From Leptasterias polaris (Eukaryota > Echinodermata > Asteroidea > Forcipulatida > Asteriidae): a stretch of DNA of 64,000 nt. Location of the stretch: contig JAZGTN010000148.1 in the NCBI GenBank assembly GCA_037783415.1, positions 558,001-622,000 of the forward strand, given 5' to 3'. The notes below the pieces were generated by a model that was given only the letters and a program-made list of their open reading frames with translations, was not told the DNA's origin and did not search any database. The position numbers and the translations under genes are program-made. Each line of letters starts with the position of its first letter. Position 1 is the first letter of the stretch. Positions 1 through 12,337 of this stretch are shown here, piece after piece.

Positions 1-3000
1 AAATATATTTTTGTTGTTTTTGTGGGGAAGGGAATTTTCGTTTGGGATTTAGTTGTTTATTTATTGGGTCAAATATAATCATACTCTTGTTTGTAGTAGG
101 TACATGTAATGTTTTCTGTATTGATTTGGGAGTTATGTTAATAATTCATTGATCATATGATTATCTTGAAGTTAACATTTTGTGAACTCTTTGTATGCAG
201 TTCATATAAGATTAAATAATCTAATAAAATACATGTACCTCACAATGACTGGTGATACATCTTGAAAGGCAAACTGTATCAAATAACGAAATCAAGGTAT
301 TTTGGTGCGTGCGTATTAACAGCGTGGTGTGTTGGTTGAATTACAGCTGGCATTGTCTGTAGAATGGTAGACTGGTATTGTTATGTGATGTGATATAACC
401 ATGTTCCCCAGATACGTTGAAAGACATTTCAATATCATTGCTCTTAAATCTAACCCCTTGTTGGTCTATAAGCAGATACTTTGTCATGTGCTAGAGACAA
501 TCACAATATTTGTTGTAGAAAGAGGGCCGAAAATTAATATTCCCAAATTAAGACCGAAGGAAATGAGATGCAATTTGTTTAGGTTTTTATTTAAAACTAT
601 GTTGTCGTAAAGAATTGTTTCGAGTCCGAACATGTTAATTACCACTTAGCAGCTGTACTCTTGCAGTCATGAGTGTCCTTCTATTTTATTACAGATTTAT
701 GTATTATAATGTAGCAGCATAGACGCAGTATGATTGTGTGACCAAGAAGTGTCTTCATGTATCAAATCACTGTAGTTTCATGGTACTGGATGATTACTTA
801 CCCTTCATTTAAGCGATGGTAAACAAAGACAGTTTTAGTTTTTGTGTTTTTCAGAAAGTACGGTGTGACGTACTGCCAAGTTAGCAATGAAATCAAACTG
901 GAAACATTTACTGTTGAATAAGACAGATATTCATATCAATGTATTTCCATGTTTGTTCTCATTAAGGAGTTAAGCCATTGGGCTGTTATATTTTTTTCAA
1001 ACAAAAGTGGACTTAAACAAGTTTGTCATTGGTGTATTTTGCCTGCCATTTGACACTGTTTTACAGTCTTTCTTAGTTCCATAGTGGTAATGTAATAATT
1101 ATTATTACATGTTCATCATCAAACAAAGAACAATAATACTAACAGTACATAATCATTTGCCTTTAGTTATGAACAGATATCAAATGTGAACTTAACCACT
1201 GTTTGCTTCAGACAGTAATTATTAGTACAATAATCAAATGATAATTAGTTTATAAAACATACATAAAATATGGACTTAAGAATCCTCTCAAAGTTAATGT
1301 CATGGGTACTTCTTGTTCTCATCCATGTACACTTAACTTAATTGATCAAGATACTTAGCATGTAATACCCTCAGCAAATTTAACTGATGATTGTTTTCTT
1401 TGTACAACCTTTTTATTTTTTATTTTAACAATTAGGCAATCGACAGTAAATTGTGGATATTTATATATGATATACACTGGTGTAAGGAAGTTGTCAAACA
1501 TGGCCACCACAGTACATTATATTATTTGCCAATTCATGTACCCCCTTCAGCAAATACCTAGGATTTGTTCATTGGTGCAGAAAACTGTTGTCCTTTTCAA
1601 AAAATATGGGTTTGAGGGGCCACTCAAGGTTGTCATTATTTTCAAGTTCATATAACCCTCCCCCTCCCCCAAAGTAGTAGTACTGGACTTAAATTGTCTA
1701 TTCAATGTTTATGTACATTGACAGTGTTCTCCAACTTTGAAAATTAAAGGTGGGGGAGGGGGAAATACCAGTGTGAAGGCCATGGTACAAGGCCAGCATA
1801 AAGGCCCAGAAAACTGTTGATTGTTTATGCTCGGTGATCATGGTGATGCATTCTGAGTTGGTTCCTGATGGCCACTTCCTCCTGACTTCTTTGAGCAAAG
1901 GTTTTAAAGAACTCTGAAATGCACAAACTTGAAAAAATATGGGGTGAAAAAACCTGGCAGACAGATTTTGAACCTTGGCGGTGACTTCTTAAGCGTGGCG
2001 GTGCCACAGAATGCATTTTGGTGTGCCAAGCTTTTTTTACATGTTAAAGAACACTGCATTAATGTAGTCGACTGCAAGTGGTAACTATAATGCTATAAGC
2101 TCTACTAACCTCAAAAGTCATTCCATAGTAAACTTACAACAACTGATAATGTTTGTCATGAATATGCTAAGCACCAAAAGGGTGGGTTTGGGGGTTTTAT
2201 TCTTATGTATTTCGTGCATACACCTGAGGTAAATAATGTCAGCACACTGCCCACACCCACACCACGGTTGAGCCTAGGGTAGTAGGGTGTGACATGGTTT
2301 ATGACTTTGCAATGAGCTCAGTGCTTACATGCTAGCTGGGGGAAAAGTTATGACCCCAGAGCAATTTATTTAAAATTGAGAAATAGGGAGGACTTTTTTA
2401 TGGCTGCTGATTTTATTTGTGTTTTAAATACTACTCCAGATTGAAAAATGCAAAGTTAAGTTTTCCTCTGTTGATTTTGTGGTATAAAAATCAACATTAA
2501 ATTTACCTTCAAAACATGTTGAACAATCTTGGGATTGGCCCTTTTTGAATTTGTTAAGAAACTGTTAAAATATATTAATTGGTAGCCCTACAATAGCCCC
2601 CTCCCCTTTTTTCCGTACAGCCACACAATGTTCTCTTTGAAAATCAAATTGCCTCATTGCCATTTTTTGTATGCAACACCATCTGATCAAGAATTCAAAT
2701 ACATAAATTATTGATCAAAGTTAAAAAAAAATTCTGATATTATGATTTATCATAATTTATCACAACATGTCGTATATCAGTTCATTATTGAGATGAGCTT
2801 AAATCCACTCAGCACACAAATCAACCCCAAAATTCATGATTAGTCTAAGATGATTAATTCTAGTTACTTCATTTTCAGTCTGTTTATTTATTGAAATAAC
2901 TGATAAGCACATAATGCCCAGTGCCCATCGGTGGTTTTTTCCTCACAATTTTCTATCTTCGTTTTACTGGAATCAAACATGTTTTTGTTGTGTGCACATA

Positions 3001-4590
3001 TTTTGTGGTGTATTTTTGCATTAAGTTAAATTGTTTGTTTTAATTGCCGTGCTGCTTGCCTCTGATTGACCAGACCATAGTAGTATCAAAAGTGCATGGT
3101 GCTAGGGGGCTAGCTACAAGATAGATTTCCTTTGATTATGAACATTTATACCACATAAGAAGTGCCTTTTGGGAAATTGGTTAATCAAGACATTTAGATT
3201 GAATTGATCAATCCTACCCTACCCCAACAACAATAAGAAAAAGGTGTGTGGGTTGGACAGTTGTTAGTTTTGTAATGACAGTGACACATGTCTTAAGATG
3301 TCTTAAGAACACTGTGTGAACAATTCAACTGTTGTTCATAAGACTATGCAGTTAATCTCTGCATTAAAGATTTATTCACAAAATGTAAGCATTAACTTCC
3401 ACATTTCTGTTAAGAAAGAATTTTAACTTCCCTTAAAAAACCCAAATATGTATGCTCTGAGATTTGTTTTTGTAATCCAATGTACCGTCTTTTGATGAGC
3501 AAAAAACATTGACCTATTGCGTATGGTTGACTGCCTGATATATTACGTATCAATAAAGTTATTTACTAACCTTAATAAATTGCATTGATCCAGCCCTTGT
3601 TACAAGCTGCTAAGGAACTGTAACTCTCCAATCAATTAGAGCAATGTTTTGAAATGACTTGATTCCGCACTAAAACCCACCCCTATGTCTTTTGAACTGG
3701 TCACACTGTATCTCCCTTGTGCTTCTTTTATGTTGCTTTATTCTTTAATTTAATTTTGATGAGTAATGTGTTCATGTGCATATAAGTTTAAAGTGGTTAG
3801 TGTTTTGGGTTTTTTGTAAAAACAAATTCTTCAAATTGCATGATAAAAAGTAATAATCCTTTAAATTATTTGTGATGAGGACTCGTCACTCATTAACAAG
3901 TTGAGTTCTCTTCACAAAAAATCTGAAGGAAGTTGTGTGATTTGGATTAAGGCAGAGAAAATACCTATAATTTATTTTACCATGTGTATAAAACAATAAT
4001 TTCAACTGGTGATAAAAATGGTAGCAACTTCTGCTCAAAATATAATGCATAAAACCCATACCTCTGAATTAACAACTTCACGTCGCTACTTAAACAAAAT
4101 TTAATTTTATATTTTATTGGAGCTTTTTGAGTGCTCGTTTTCCTATGAAAATATCGCTGCCACAGTGAAACCCTGACTTGACAGAGGAAAGACAACAAAG
4201 ATTCTTATAATAAGCTCCGGGATTTGATGTTGTTGTGTGAGAAAGTTGAGTAGACACAAACCATGATTCGCAGAACAATCTGCAAAGGTATGCTGGAATC
4301 TTGGAATACTCGGGCTTGCCTCACATTTAGATGAATATAATAATAAACAATAGTGGCAGCCTGTCCATTCTTGTATGCCAGATTTGTACTACATGACAAA
4401 GGTATGGAATCAGGGGTTAAACAATAACACATGCTTTTTTATAATGGGTCTTATTTCAGTTTTGTTTTTTTCTTTCATTCACTACCAAAAATATTACACT
4501 ATAAAAGGATGCTTTTACATTTCATATCAAATGTGTAAAACTTGCCCTGACATTGACAACTTTGTTTGACTGAAGAATCCAAAGTATGGT
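1..4590. other. A+T-rich non-coding sequence, no gene seen
   Basis: I find no convincing coding exon, RNA gene or mobile element here. Open frames are short, start in low-complexity sequence and lack coding-like codon use. An AATAAA hexamer lies at 3552-3557, and poly-T and poly-A runs are frequent. The stretch could be intron or 3' UTR of a gene lying to the left, or plain intergenic DNA; the sequence does not decide. If the gene whose last two exons lie at 20720-20789 and 27352-27533 has more exons to the left, this stretch could be one of its introns. Confidence 0.5.
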
Positions 4591-4594
4591 CATA

Positions 4595-4778
4595 TGTTGT
4601 TGCTAAGTGGTCTAGTTGGGCCTGTTAGAGTATGGGTTCAGTTTAGCGTCACTGAGCAAGACACTTAACCATTAATAGTTTCGTCCCTTGGATGGAACAT
4701 GATGAGAGACAGCTGTGTGTTGAGTATTGTACCAAGAAGTAAACCACAGGTAAACTGACTGGGTAACTTTTAAATAAT
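4595..4778 (+). mobile_element. decayed tRNA-derived SINE
   Basis: The head contains a degraded tRNA A-box and B-box pair (ctaagtggtctagttgggc, then gggttca). The body carries the phrases gagcaagacacttaacc and ttcgtcccttggatgg, which recur in the better SINE copies at 19074 and 26128. It lacks the tail seen in those copies. It is an old copy of the same family, recognised by order of motifs and not by high identity. Confidence 0.55.
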
Positions 4779-4794
4779 TTTGGGTTAAAGATTT

Positions 4795-5010
4795 TTTTTT
4801 TGTACTGGAGCAGGCAGGTTTGGAACCAGCGACCTCTCCAGTTTAATGTGCTGGCACTCTACCAACTGAGCTATCAAGCGCTATGTTGGCTGTCTCCCTA
4901 TTTTGCAAATATCTTTGTTCAAGGTGAGAGTAAGTAGCCATACAACCGTTAACTGCCGTGTAGCCAGGGATCACACCCAAGTTTACAATACAACCTAGGA
5001 TATGGCAGCC
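4795..5010 (-). mobile_element. tRNA-like SINE or tRNA pseudogene, reverse strand
   Basis: On the minus strand, from about 4876 down to 4802, a tRNA-like head reads gatagctcagttggtagag (A box), then a B-box-like ggttccaaacc, followed by an A-rich run (the T run at 4791-4801 on the plus strand). The anticodon-arm region can be drawn with ccag/ctgg, but the loop has C instead of U before the would-be anticodon and the acceptor strands do not pair. It is therefore not a working tRNA gene. The head differs from the Leu-like head at 26128, so this is probably a second SINE family. Its far boundary is uncertain. Confidence 0.5.
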
Positions 5011-5820
5011 AGGGGATCACCTAAAATAAATCAGTACACTTATTAAAGCCGAAGTATTCGTAAATTCCTGACAAAATCTAATTTTTATTTTTTCTAAAAG
5101 CTTACCACCAAATTTGATGAAAATGTCAGGTTGGTTGTATGATATGTTTATTGAAAACTGGAGGTTGGGAATGAGTTTAGGGTATATTCCATTTGAGAGA
5201 AGGGAGATTGGCCACAGTGTTTCTGCCATGTTGTAGCAGCAGTGTTTGCCATAGCGCCATGTTATCCTCTCGAGATGGTAGACATGTTCTACATGTAGCA
5301 GCAGTGTTTGCCATAGCGCCATGTTATCCTCTCGGGACGGTAGACATGTTCAAGCAGCAGTGTTTGCCATAGCGCCATCTTATCCTCTCGGGATGGTAGA
5401 CATGTTCTAGCAGCAGTGTTTGCAATAGCGCCATCTTATCCTCTCGGGATGGTAGACATGTTCTACATGTAGCAGCAGTGTTTGCCATACCGCCATGTTA
5501 TCCTCTCGAGATGGTAGACATGTTCTACATGTAGCAGCAGTGTTTGCTATAGCGCCATGTTATCCTCTCGGGATGGTAGACATGTTCTAGCAGCAGTGTT
5601 TGCAATAGCGCCATCTTATCCTCTCGGGATGGTAGACATGTTCTAGCAGCAGTGTTTGCCCTAGCGCCATGTTATCCTCTCGAGATGGTAGACATGTTCT
5701 ACATGTAGCAGCAGTGTTTGCTATAGCGCCATGTTATCCTCTCGGGATGGTAGACATGTTCTAGCAGCAGTGTTTGCAATAGCGCCATCTTATCCTCTGG
5801 GGATGGTAGACATGTTCTAG

Positions 5821-7945
5821 CAGCAGTGTTTGCCCTAGCGCCATGTTATCCTCTCGAGATGGTAGACATGTTCTACATGTAGCAGCAGTGTTTGCCATAG
5901 CGCCATGTTATCCTCTCGGGATGGTAGACATGTTCTACATGTAGCAGCAGTGTTTGCCCTAGCGCCATGTTATCCTCTCGAGATGGTAGACATGTTCTAC
6001 ATGTAGCAGCAGTGTTTGCCATAGCGCCATGTTATCCTCTCGGGATGGTAGACATGTTCTACATGTAGCAGCAGTGTTTGCCATAGCGCCATGTTATCCT
6101 CTCGAGATGGTAGACATGTTCTACATGTAGCAGCAGTGTTTGCCATAGCGCCATGTTATCCTCTCGAGATGGTAGACATGTTCTACATGTAGCAGCAGTG
6201 TTTGCCATAGCGCCATGTTATCCTCTCGGGATGGTAGACATGTTCTACATGTAGCAGCAGTGTTTGCCCTAGCGCCATGTTATCCTCTCGAGATGGTAGA
6301 CATGTTCTACATGTAGCAGCAGTGTTTGCCATAGCGCCATGTTATCCTCTCGGGACGGTAGACATGTTCAAGAAGCAGTGTTTGCCATAGCGCCATCTTA
6401 TCCTCTAGGGATGGTAGACATGTTCTAGCAGCAGTGTTTGCAATAGCGCCATCTTATCCTCTCGGGATGGTAGACATGTTCTAGCAGCAGTGTTTGCCCT
6501 AGCGCCATGTTATCCTCTCGAGATGGTAGACATGTTCTACATGTAGCAGCAGTGTTTGCCATAGCGCCATGTTATCCTCTCGGGACGGTAGACATGTTCA
6601 AGCAGCAGTGTTTGCCATAGCGCCATCTTATCCTCTCGGGATGGTAGACATGTTCTAGCAGCAGTGTTTGCCATATCGCCATGTTATCCTCTCGGGACGG
6701 TAGACATGTTCAAGCAGCAGTGTTTGCCATAGCGCCATCTTATCCTCTCGGAATGGTAGACATGTTCTAGCAGCAGTGTTTGCAATAGCGCCATCTTATC
6801 CTCTCGGGATGGTAGACATGTTCTAGCAGCAGTGTTTGCCATAGCGCCATCTTATCCTCTCGGGATGGTAGACATGTTCTAGCAGCAGTGTTTGCCCTAG
6901 CGCCATGTTATCCTCTCGAGATGGTAGACATGTTCTACATGTAGCAGCAGTGTTTGCCATAGCGCCATGTTATCCTCTCGGGATGGTAGACATGTTCTAC
7001 ATGTAGCAGCAGTGTTTGCCCTAGCGCCATGTTATCCTCTCGAGATGGTAGACATGTTCTACATGTAGCAGCAGTGTTTGCCATAGCGCCATGTTATCCT
7101 CTCGGGATGGTAGACATGTTCTACATGTAGCAGCAGTGTTTGCCATAGCGCCATGTTATCCTCTCGAGATGGTAGACATGTTCTACATGTAGCAGCAGTG
7201 TTTGCCATAGCGCCATGTTATCCTCTCGAGATGGTAGACATGTTCTACATGTAGCAGCAGTGTTTGCCATAGCGCCATGTTATCCTCTCGGGATGGTAGA
7301 CATGTTCTACATGTAGCAGCAGTGTTTGCCCTAGCGCCATGTTATCCTCTCGAGATGGTAGACATGTTCTACATGTAGCAGCAGTGTTTGCCATAGCGCC
7401 ATGTTATCCTCTCGGGACGGTAGACATGTTCAAGAAGCAGTGTTTGCCATAGCGCCATCTTATCCTCTAGGGATGGTAGACATGTTCTAGCAGCAGTGTT
7501 TGCAATAGCGCCATCTTATCCTCTCGGGATGGTAGACATGTTCTAGCAGCAGTGTTTGCCCTAGCGCCATGTTATCCTCTCGAGATGGTAGACATGTTCT
7601 ACATGTAGCAGCAGTGTTTGCCATAGCGCCATGTTATCCTCTCGGGACGGTAGACATGTTCAAGCAGCAGTGTTTGCCATAGCGCCATCTTATCCTCTCG
7701 GGATGGTAGACATGTTCTAGCAGCAGTGTTTGCCATATCGCCATGTTATCCTCTCGGGACGGTAGACATGTTCAAGCAGCAGTGTTTGCCATAGCGCCAT
7801 CTTATCCTCTCGGAATGGTAGACATGTTCTAGCAGCAGTGTTTGCAATAGCGCCATCTTATCCTCTCGGGATGGTAGACATGTTCTAGCAGCAGTGTTTG
7901 CCATAGCGCCATCTTATCCTCTCGGGATGGTAGACATGTTCTAGC
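5821..7945. repeat. 1062-bp higher-order repeat, two tandem copies
   Basis: Rare unit variants recur at a constant distance. The caagaagcag variant is at 6361 and 7423 (anchored on gacatgttc), and the ccatatcgcc variant at 6671 and 7733; both pairs are 1062 bp apart. Copy 1 runs from about 5821 to 6882 and copy 2 from about 6883 to 7945. The flanking units match less well. This is a recent block duplication of about 18 units. Confidence 0.85.
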
Positions 7946-8985
7946 AGCAGTGTTTGCCCTAGCGCCATGTTATCCTCTCGAGATGGTAGACATGTTCTAC
8001 ATGTAGCAGCAGTGTTTGCCATAGCGCCATGTTATCCTCTCGAGATGGTAGACATGTTCTACATGTAGCAGCAGTGTTTGCTACATGTATAGCGCCATGT
8101 TATCCTCTCGGGACGGTAGACATGTTCAAGAAGCAGTGTTTGCCTTAGCGCCATCTTATCCTCTCGGGATGGTAGACATGTTCTAAAAGCAGTGTTTGCA
8201 ATAGCGCCATCTTATCCTCTCGGGATGGTAGACATGTTCTAGCAGCAGTGTTTGCCCTAGCGCCATGTTATCCTCTCGAGATGGTAGACATGTTCTAGCA
8301 GTAGTGTTTGCAATAGCGCCATCTTATCCTCTCGGGATGGTAGACATGTTCTAGCAGCAGTGTTTGCCCTAGCGCCATGTTATCCTCTCGAGATGGTAGA
8401 CATGTTCTACATGTAGCAGCAGTGTTTGCCATAGCGCCATCTTATCCTCTCGGGATGGGAGACATGTTCTAGCAGCAGTGTTTGCCTTAGCGCCATGTTA
8501 TCCTCTCGAGATGGTAGACATGTTCTACATGTAGCAGCAGTGTTTGCAATATCGCCATGTTATCCTCTCGGGACGGTAGACATGTTCAAGCAGCAGTGTT
8601 TGCCATAGCGCCATCTTATCCTCTCGGAATGGTAGACATGTTCTAGCAGCAGTGTTTGCAATAGCGCCATCTTATCCTCTCGGGATGGTAGACATGTTCT
8701 AGCAGCAGTGTTTGCCATAGCGCCATCTTATCCTCTCGGGATGGTAGACATGTTCTAGCAGCAGTGTTTGCCATAGTGCCATGTTATCCTCTCGAGATGG
8801 TAGACATGTTCTAGCAGCAGTGTTTGCCATAGCGCCATCTTATCCTCTCGGGATGGTAGACATGTTCTAGCAGCAGTGTTTGCAATAGCGCCATCTTATC
8901 CTCTCGGGATGGTAGACATGTTCTAGCAGCAGTGTTTGCCATAGCGTCATGTTAACCTCTCGGGATGGTAGACATGTTCTAGCAG

Positions 8986-9651
8986 CAGTGTTTGCAAAAG
9001 CGCCATCTTATCCTCTCAGGATGGTAGACATGTTCTAGCAGCAGTGTTTGCCAAATATCTTTGCTTATCCTCTCGGGATGGTAGACAGGTTTAAGCAGTG
9101 TTTGCCCTAGCGCCATGTTGTCCTCTCGCAATGGAAGACATGTTCTAGCAGCAGGTTTTCCATAGCGCCATGTTATCTTCTCGCAATGGTAGACATGTTC
9201 TAGAAGCAGTGTTTGCCATAGCACCATGTTATTCTCTCGAGATGGTAGACATGATCTAGCAGCAGTGTTTGCCCTAGCGCCATGTTGTCCTCTCAGGATT
9301 GTAGACATGTTCTAGAAGCAGTGTTTGCCATAGCACCATGTTATGCTCTCGAGATGGTAGACATGTTCTAGCAGCAGTGTTTGCCAAATATCTTTGCTTA
9401 TCCTCACGGGATGGTAGACAGGTTTAAGCAGTGTTTGCCCTAGCGCCATGTTGTCCTCTCGCAATGGAAGACATGTTCTAGCAGCAGGTTTTCCATAGCG
9501 CCATGTTATCTTCTCGCAATGGTAGACATGTTCTAGAAGCAGTGTTTGCCATAGCACCATGTTATTCTCTCGAGATGGTAGACATGATCTAGCAGCAGTG
9601 TTTGCCCTAGCGCCATGTTGTCCTCTCAGGATTGTAGACATGTTCTAGAAG
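8986..9651. repeat. 333-bp tandem block duplication inside the minisatellite
   Basis: The unusual unit segment ccaaatatctttgc occurs at 9051 and 9384, 333 bp apart, and the neighbouring units (gacaggtttaagcag, gcaggttttcc, gatctagcag) repeat in the same order in both copies. Only a few substitutions separate the copies, such as cctctcggg versus cctcacggg. This indicates recent unequal exchange or slippage of a block of about six units. Confidence 0.85.
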
Positions 9652-11634
9652 CAGTGTTTGCCATAGCACCATGTTATGCTCTCGAGATGGTAGACATGTT
9701 CTAGCAGCAATGTTTGCCTTAGCGCCATGTTATCCTCTAGGGATGGTAGACATGTTCTAGCAGCAGTGTTTGCCCTAGCCATGTAATTCTGGGGATGGTA
9801 GACATGTTCTAGCAGCAGTGTTTGCCCTAGCGCCATGTTGTCCTCTCGCAATGGTAGACATGTTCTAGCAGCAGTGTTTGCCATAGCGCCATGTTCTGTT
9901 CTCGAGATGGTAGACATGTTCTAGCAGCAGTGTTTGCCCTAGTGCCATGTTGTCCTCTCGCAATGGAAGATATGTTCTAGCAGCAGTGTTTGCCATAGCG
10001 CCATGTTATCTTCCCGAAATGGTAGACATGTTCAAGCAGCAGTGTTTGCCATAGCGCCATGTTATCTTCCCGAAATGGTAGACATGTTCTAGCAGCAGTG
10101 TTTGCCATAGTGCCATGTTGTCCTCTCGGGATGGTAGACATGTTCTAGCAGCAGTGTTTGCAATAGCGCCATGTTATCCTCTCGGGACGGTAGACATGTT
10201 CTAGCAGCAGGGTTTGCCCTAGCCATGTTATACTCCCGAAATGGTAGACATGTTCAAGCAGCAGTGTTTGCCATAGCGCCATGTTATCTTCCCGAAATGG
10301 TAGACATGTTCTAGCAGCAGTGTTTGCCATAGTGCCATGTTGTCCTCTCGGGATGGTAGACATGTTCTAGCAGCAGTGTTTGCAATAGCGCCATGTTATC
10401 CTCTCGGGACGGTAGACATGTTCTAGCAGCAGGGTTTGCCCTAGCCATGTTATTCTCTCGCAATGGTAGACATGTTCTAGCAGCAGTGTTTGCCATAGCG
10501 CCATGTTATCTTCTTGGGATGGTAGACATGTTCTAGCAGCAGTGATTGCCAAAGCACCATGTTATCCTCTCGGGATGGTAGACATGTTCTAGCAGCAGTG
10601 ATTGCCAAAGCACCATGTTATCCTCTCGCAATGGTAGAGATGTTGTAGCAGCAGTGTTTGCCTGAGCAACATGTTATCCTCTCGGGATGGTAGACATGTT
10701 CTAGCAGCAGTGATTGCCAAAGCACCATGCTATCCTCTCGCAATGGTAGAGATGTTGTAGCAGCAGTATTTGCCTGAGCAACATGTTATCCTCTCGGGAT
10801 GGTAGACATGTTCTAGCAGCAGTGTTTGCCAAAGCACCATGTTATCCTCTCGCAATGGAAGATATGTTCTAGCAGCAGGGTTTGCCATAGCGCCATTTTA
10901 TCCTCTCGGGATGGTAGACATGTTCAAGCAGCAGTGTTTGCCATAGCGCCATGTTATCTTCCCGAAATGGTAGACATGTTCTAGCAGCAGTGTTTGCCAT
11001 AGTGCCATGTTGTCCTCTCGGGATGGTAGACATGTTCTAGCAGCAGTGTTTGCAATAGCGCCATGTTATCCTCTCGGGACGGTAGACATGTTCTAGCAGC
11101 AGGGTTTGCCCTAGCCATGTTATTCTCTCGCAATGGTAGACATGTTCTAGCAGCAGTGTTTGCTATAGCGCCATGTTATCTTCTTGGGATGGTAGACATG
11201 TTCTAGCAGCAGTGATTGCCAAAGCACCATGTTATCCTCTCGGGATGGTAGACATGTTCTAGCAGCAGTTATTGCCAAAGCACCATGTTATCCTCTCGCA
11301 ATGGTAGAGATGTTGTAGCAGCAGTGTTTGCCCTAGCGCCATGTTGTCCTCTCGCAATGGAAGATATGTTCTAGCAGCAGGTTTTCAGTAGCGCCATGTT
11401 GTCCTCTCAGGATTGTAGACATGTTCTAGAAGCAGTGTTTGCCCTAGCAACATGTTATCTTCTCGAGATGGTAGACATGTTCTAGTAGCAGTGTTTGCAA
11501 TAGCGACATGTTATCCTCTCGGGACGGTAGACATGTTCTAGCAGCAGGGTTTGCCCTAGCCATGTTATCCTCTCGCAATGGTAGACATGTTCTAGCAGCA
11601 GTGTTTGCCAAAGCGACATGTTTGCTCTCGCAAT

Positions 11635-12337
11635 AGACTGTGCAAGTCTCGCGCGTATCTGAACGAGAAAACACGTCAAACGAAGAACAATTTTATTTCT
11701 GAAATCAAATCTTTGTTTTAAATTATATCTCATGACAAAATCTGAACAACAAAAATAAATCATTACAATTTTATGAAATTAGTTTTAGCTTTTAAAAAAT
11801 ACGCCAAAGTGTGTTAATTATTATTAAAAACAAATTAAAACTCTGGGACAAGGATGCTTTTTTTGATGTTAACTTTTTAGAAACCCCTTACGCAGATTCG
11901 TTAAGGTCAAACGGGTTTTAAATTGACCCGTATCGCAGTTTAAAGAGGAATGCCGACGCCTCAACACCATAGACTGCAATGAAAAGGGTTCGCTTTGCAA
12001 TTACAGCATCTGGCGATTATAATCGCGCATCCAAAACAAGCTGTTACATAAGTTTTATGATCGGAGGTGAGCACAAAATTCTTAATTTTTTGCAATAACC
12101 GGAAGCTCAGGTCATGTTTAATTCTCGGGTTCTCTTGTTATATTGTTGAATTGGTTTTACTTTCATATTTTGTTATCACTTAGTATTACATTCCCAACAA
12201 CATGTATAATTTTCTAGGTCATAAACTACGTTAAACTAAAATAATTGACGAAACAAAATCTCGCCCACGTAAAACTCCATATGGTTGGGACCACAATGGT
12301 CCCGGAAGTTCGAATGCGCGCGAGACTTGCACAGTCT
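11635..12337. mobile_element. 703-bp non-autonomous TIR transposon inserted in the minisatellite
   Basis: The two ends are inverted copies of each other: agactgtgcaagtctcgcgc at the left, and the right end read backwards gives the same bases. The arms extend to about 30 bp, ending in gaac on each inner side. The element interrupts a satellite unit. The normal unit reads ctcgcaatggtag; here it reads ctcgcaat, the element, then atggtag, so AT is duplicated (11633-11634 and 12338-12339). No long open frame and no transposase are visible, so it would need an enzyme supplied elsewhere. Superfamily is not assigned: a 2-bp AT duplication with these ends is suggestive but not decisive. Confidence 0.85.

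Noticed and set aside
401..610. 69-codon plus-strand frame as a small gene
   Set aside because: No coding-like composition, no recognisable motif and no supporting splice or poly-A context.
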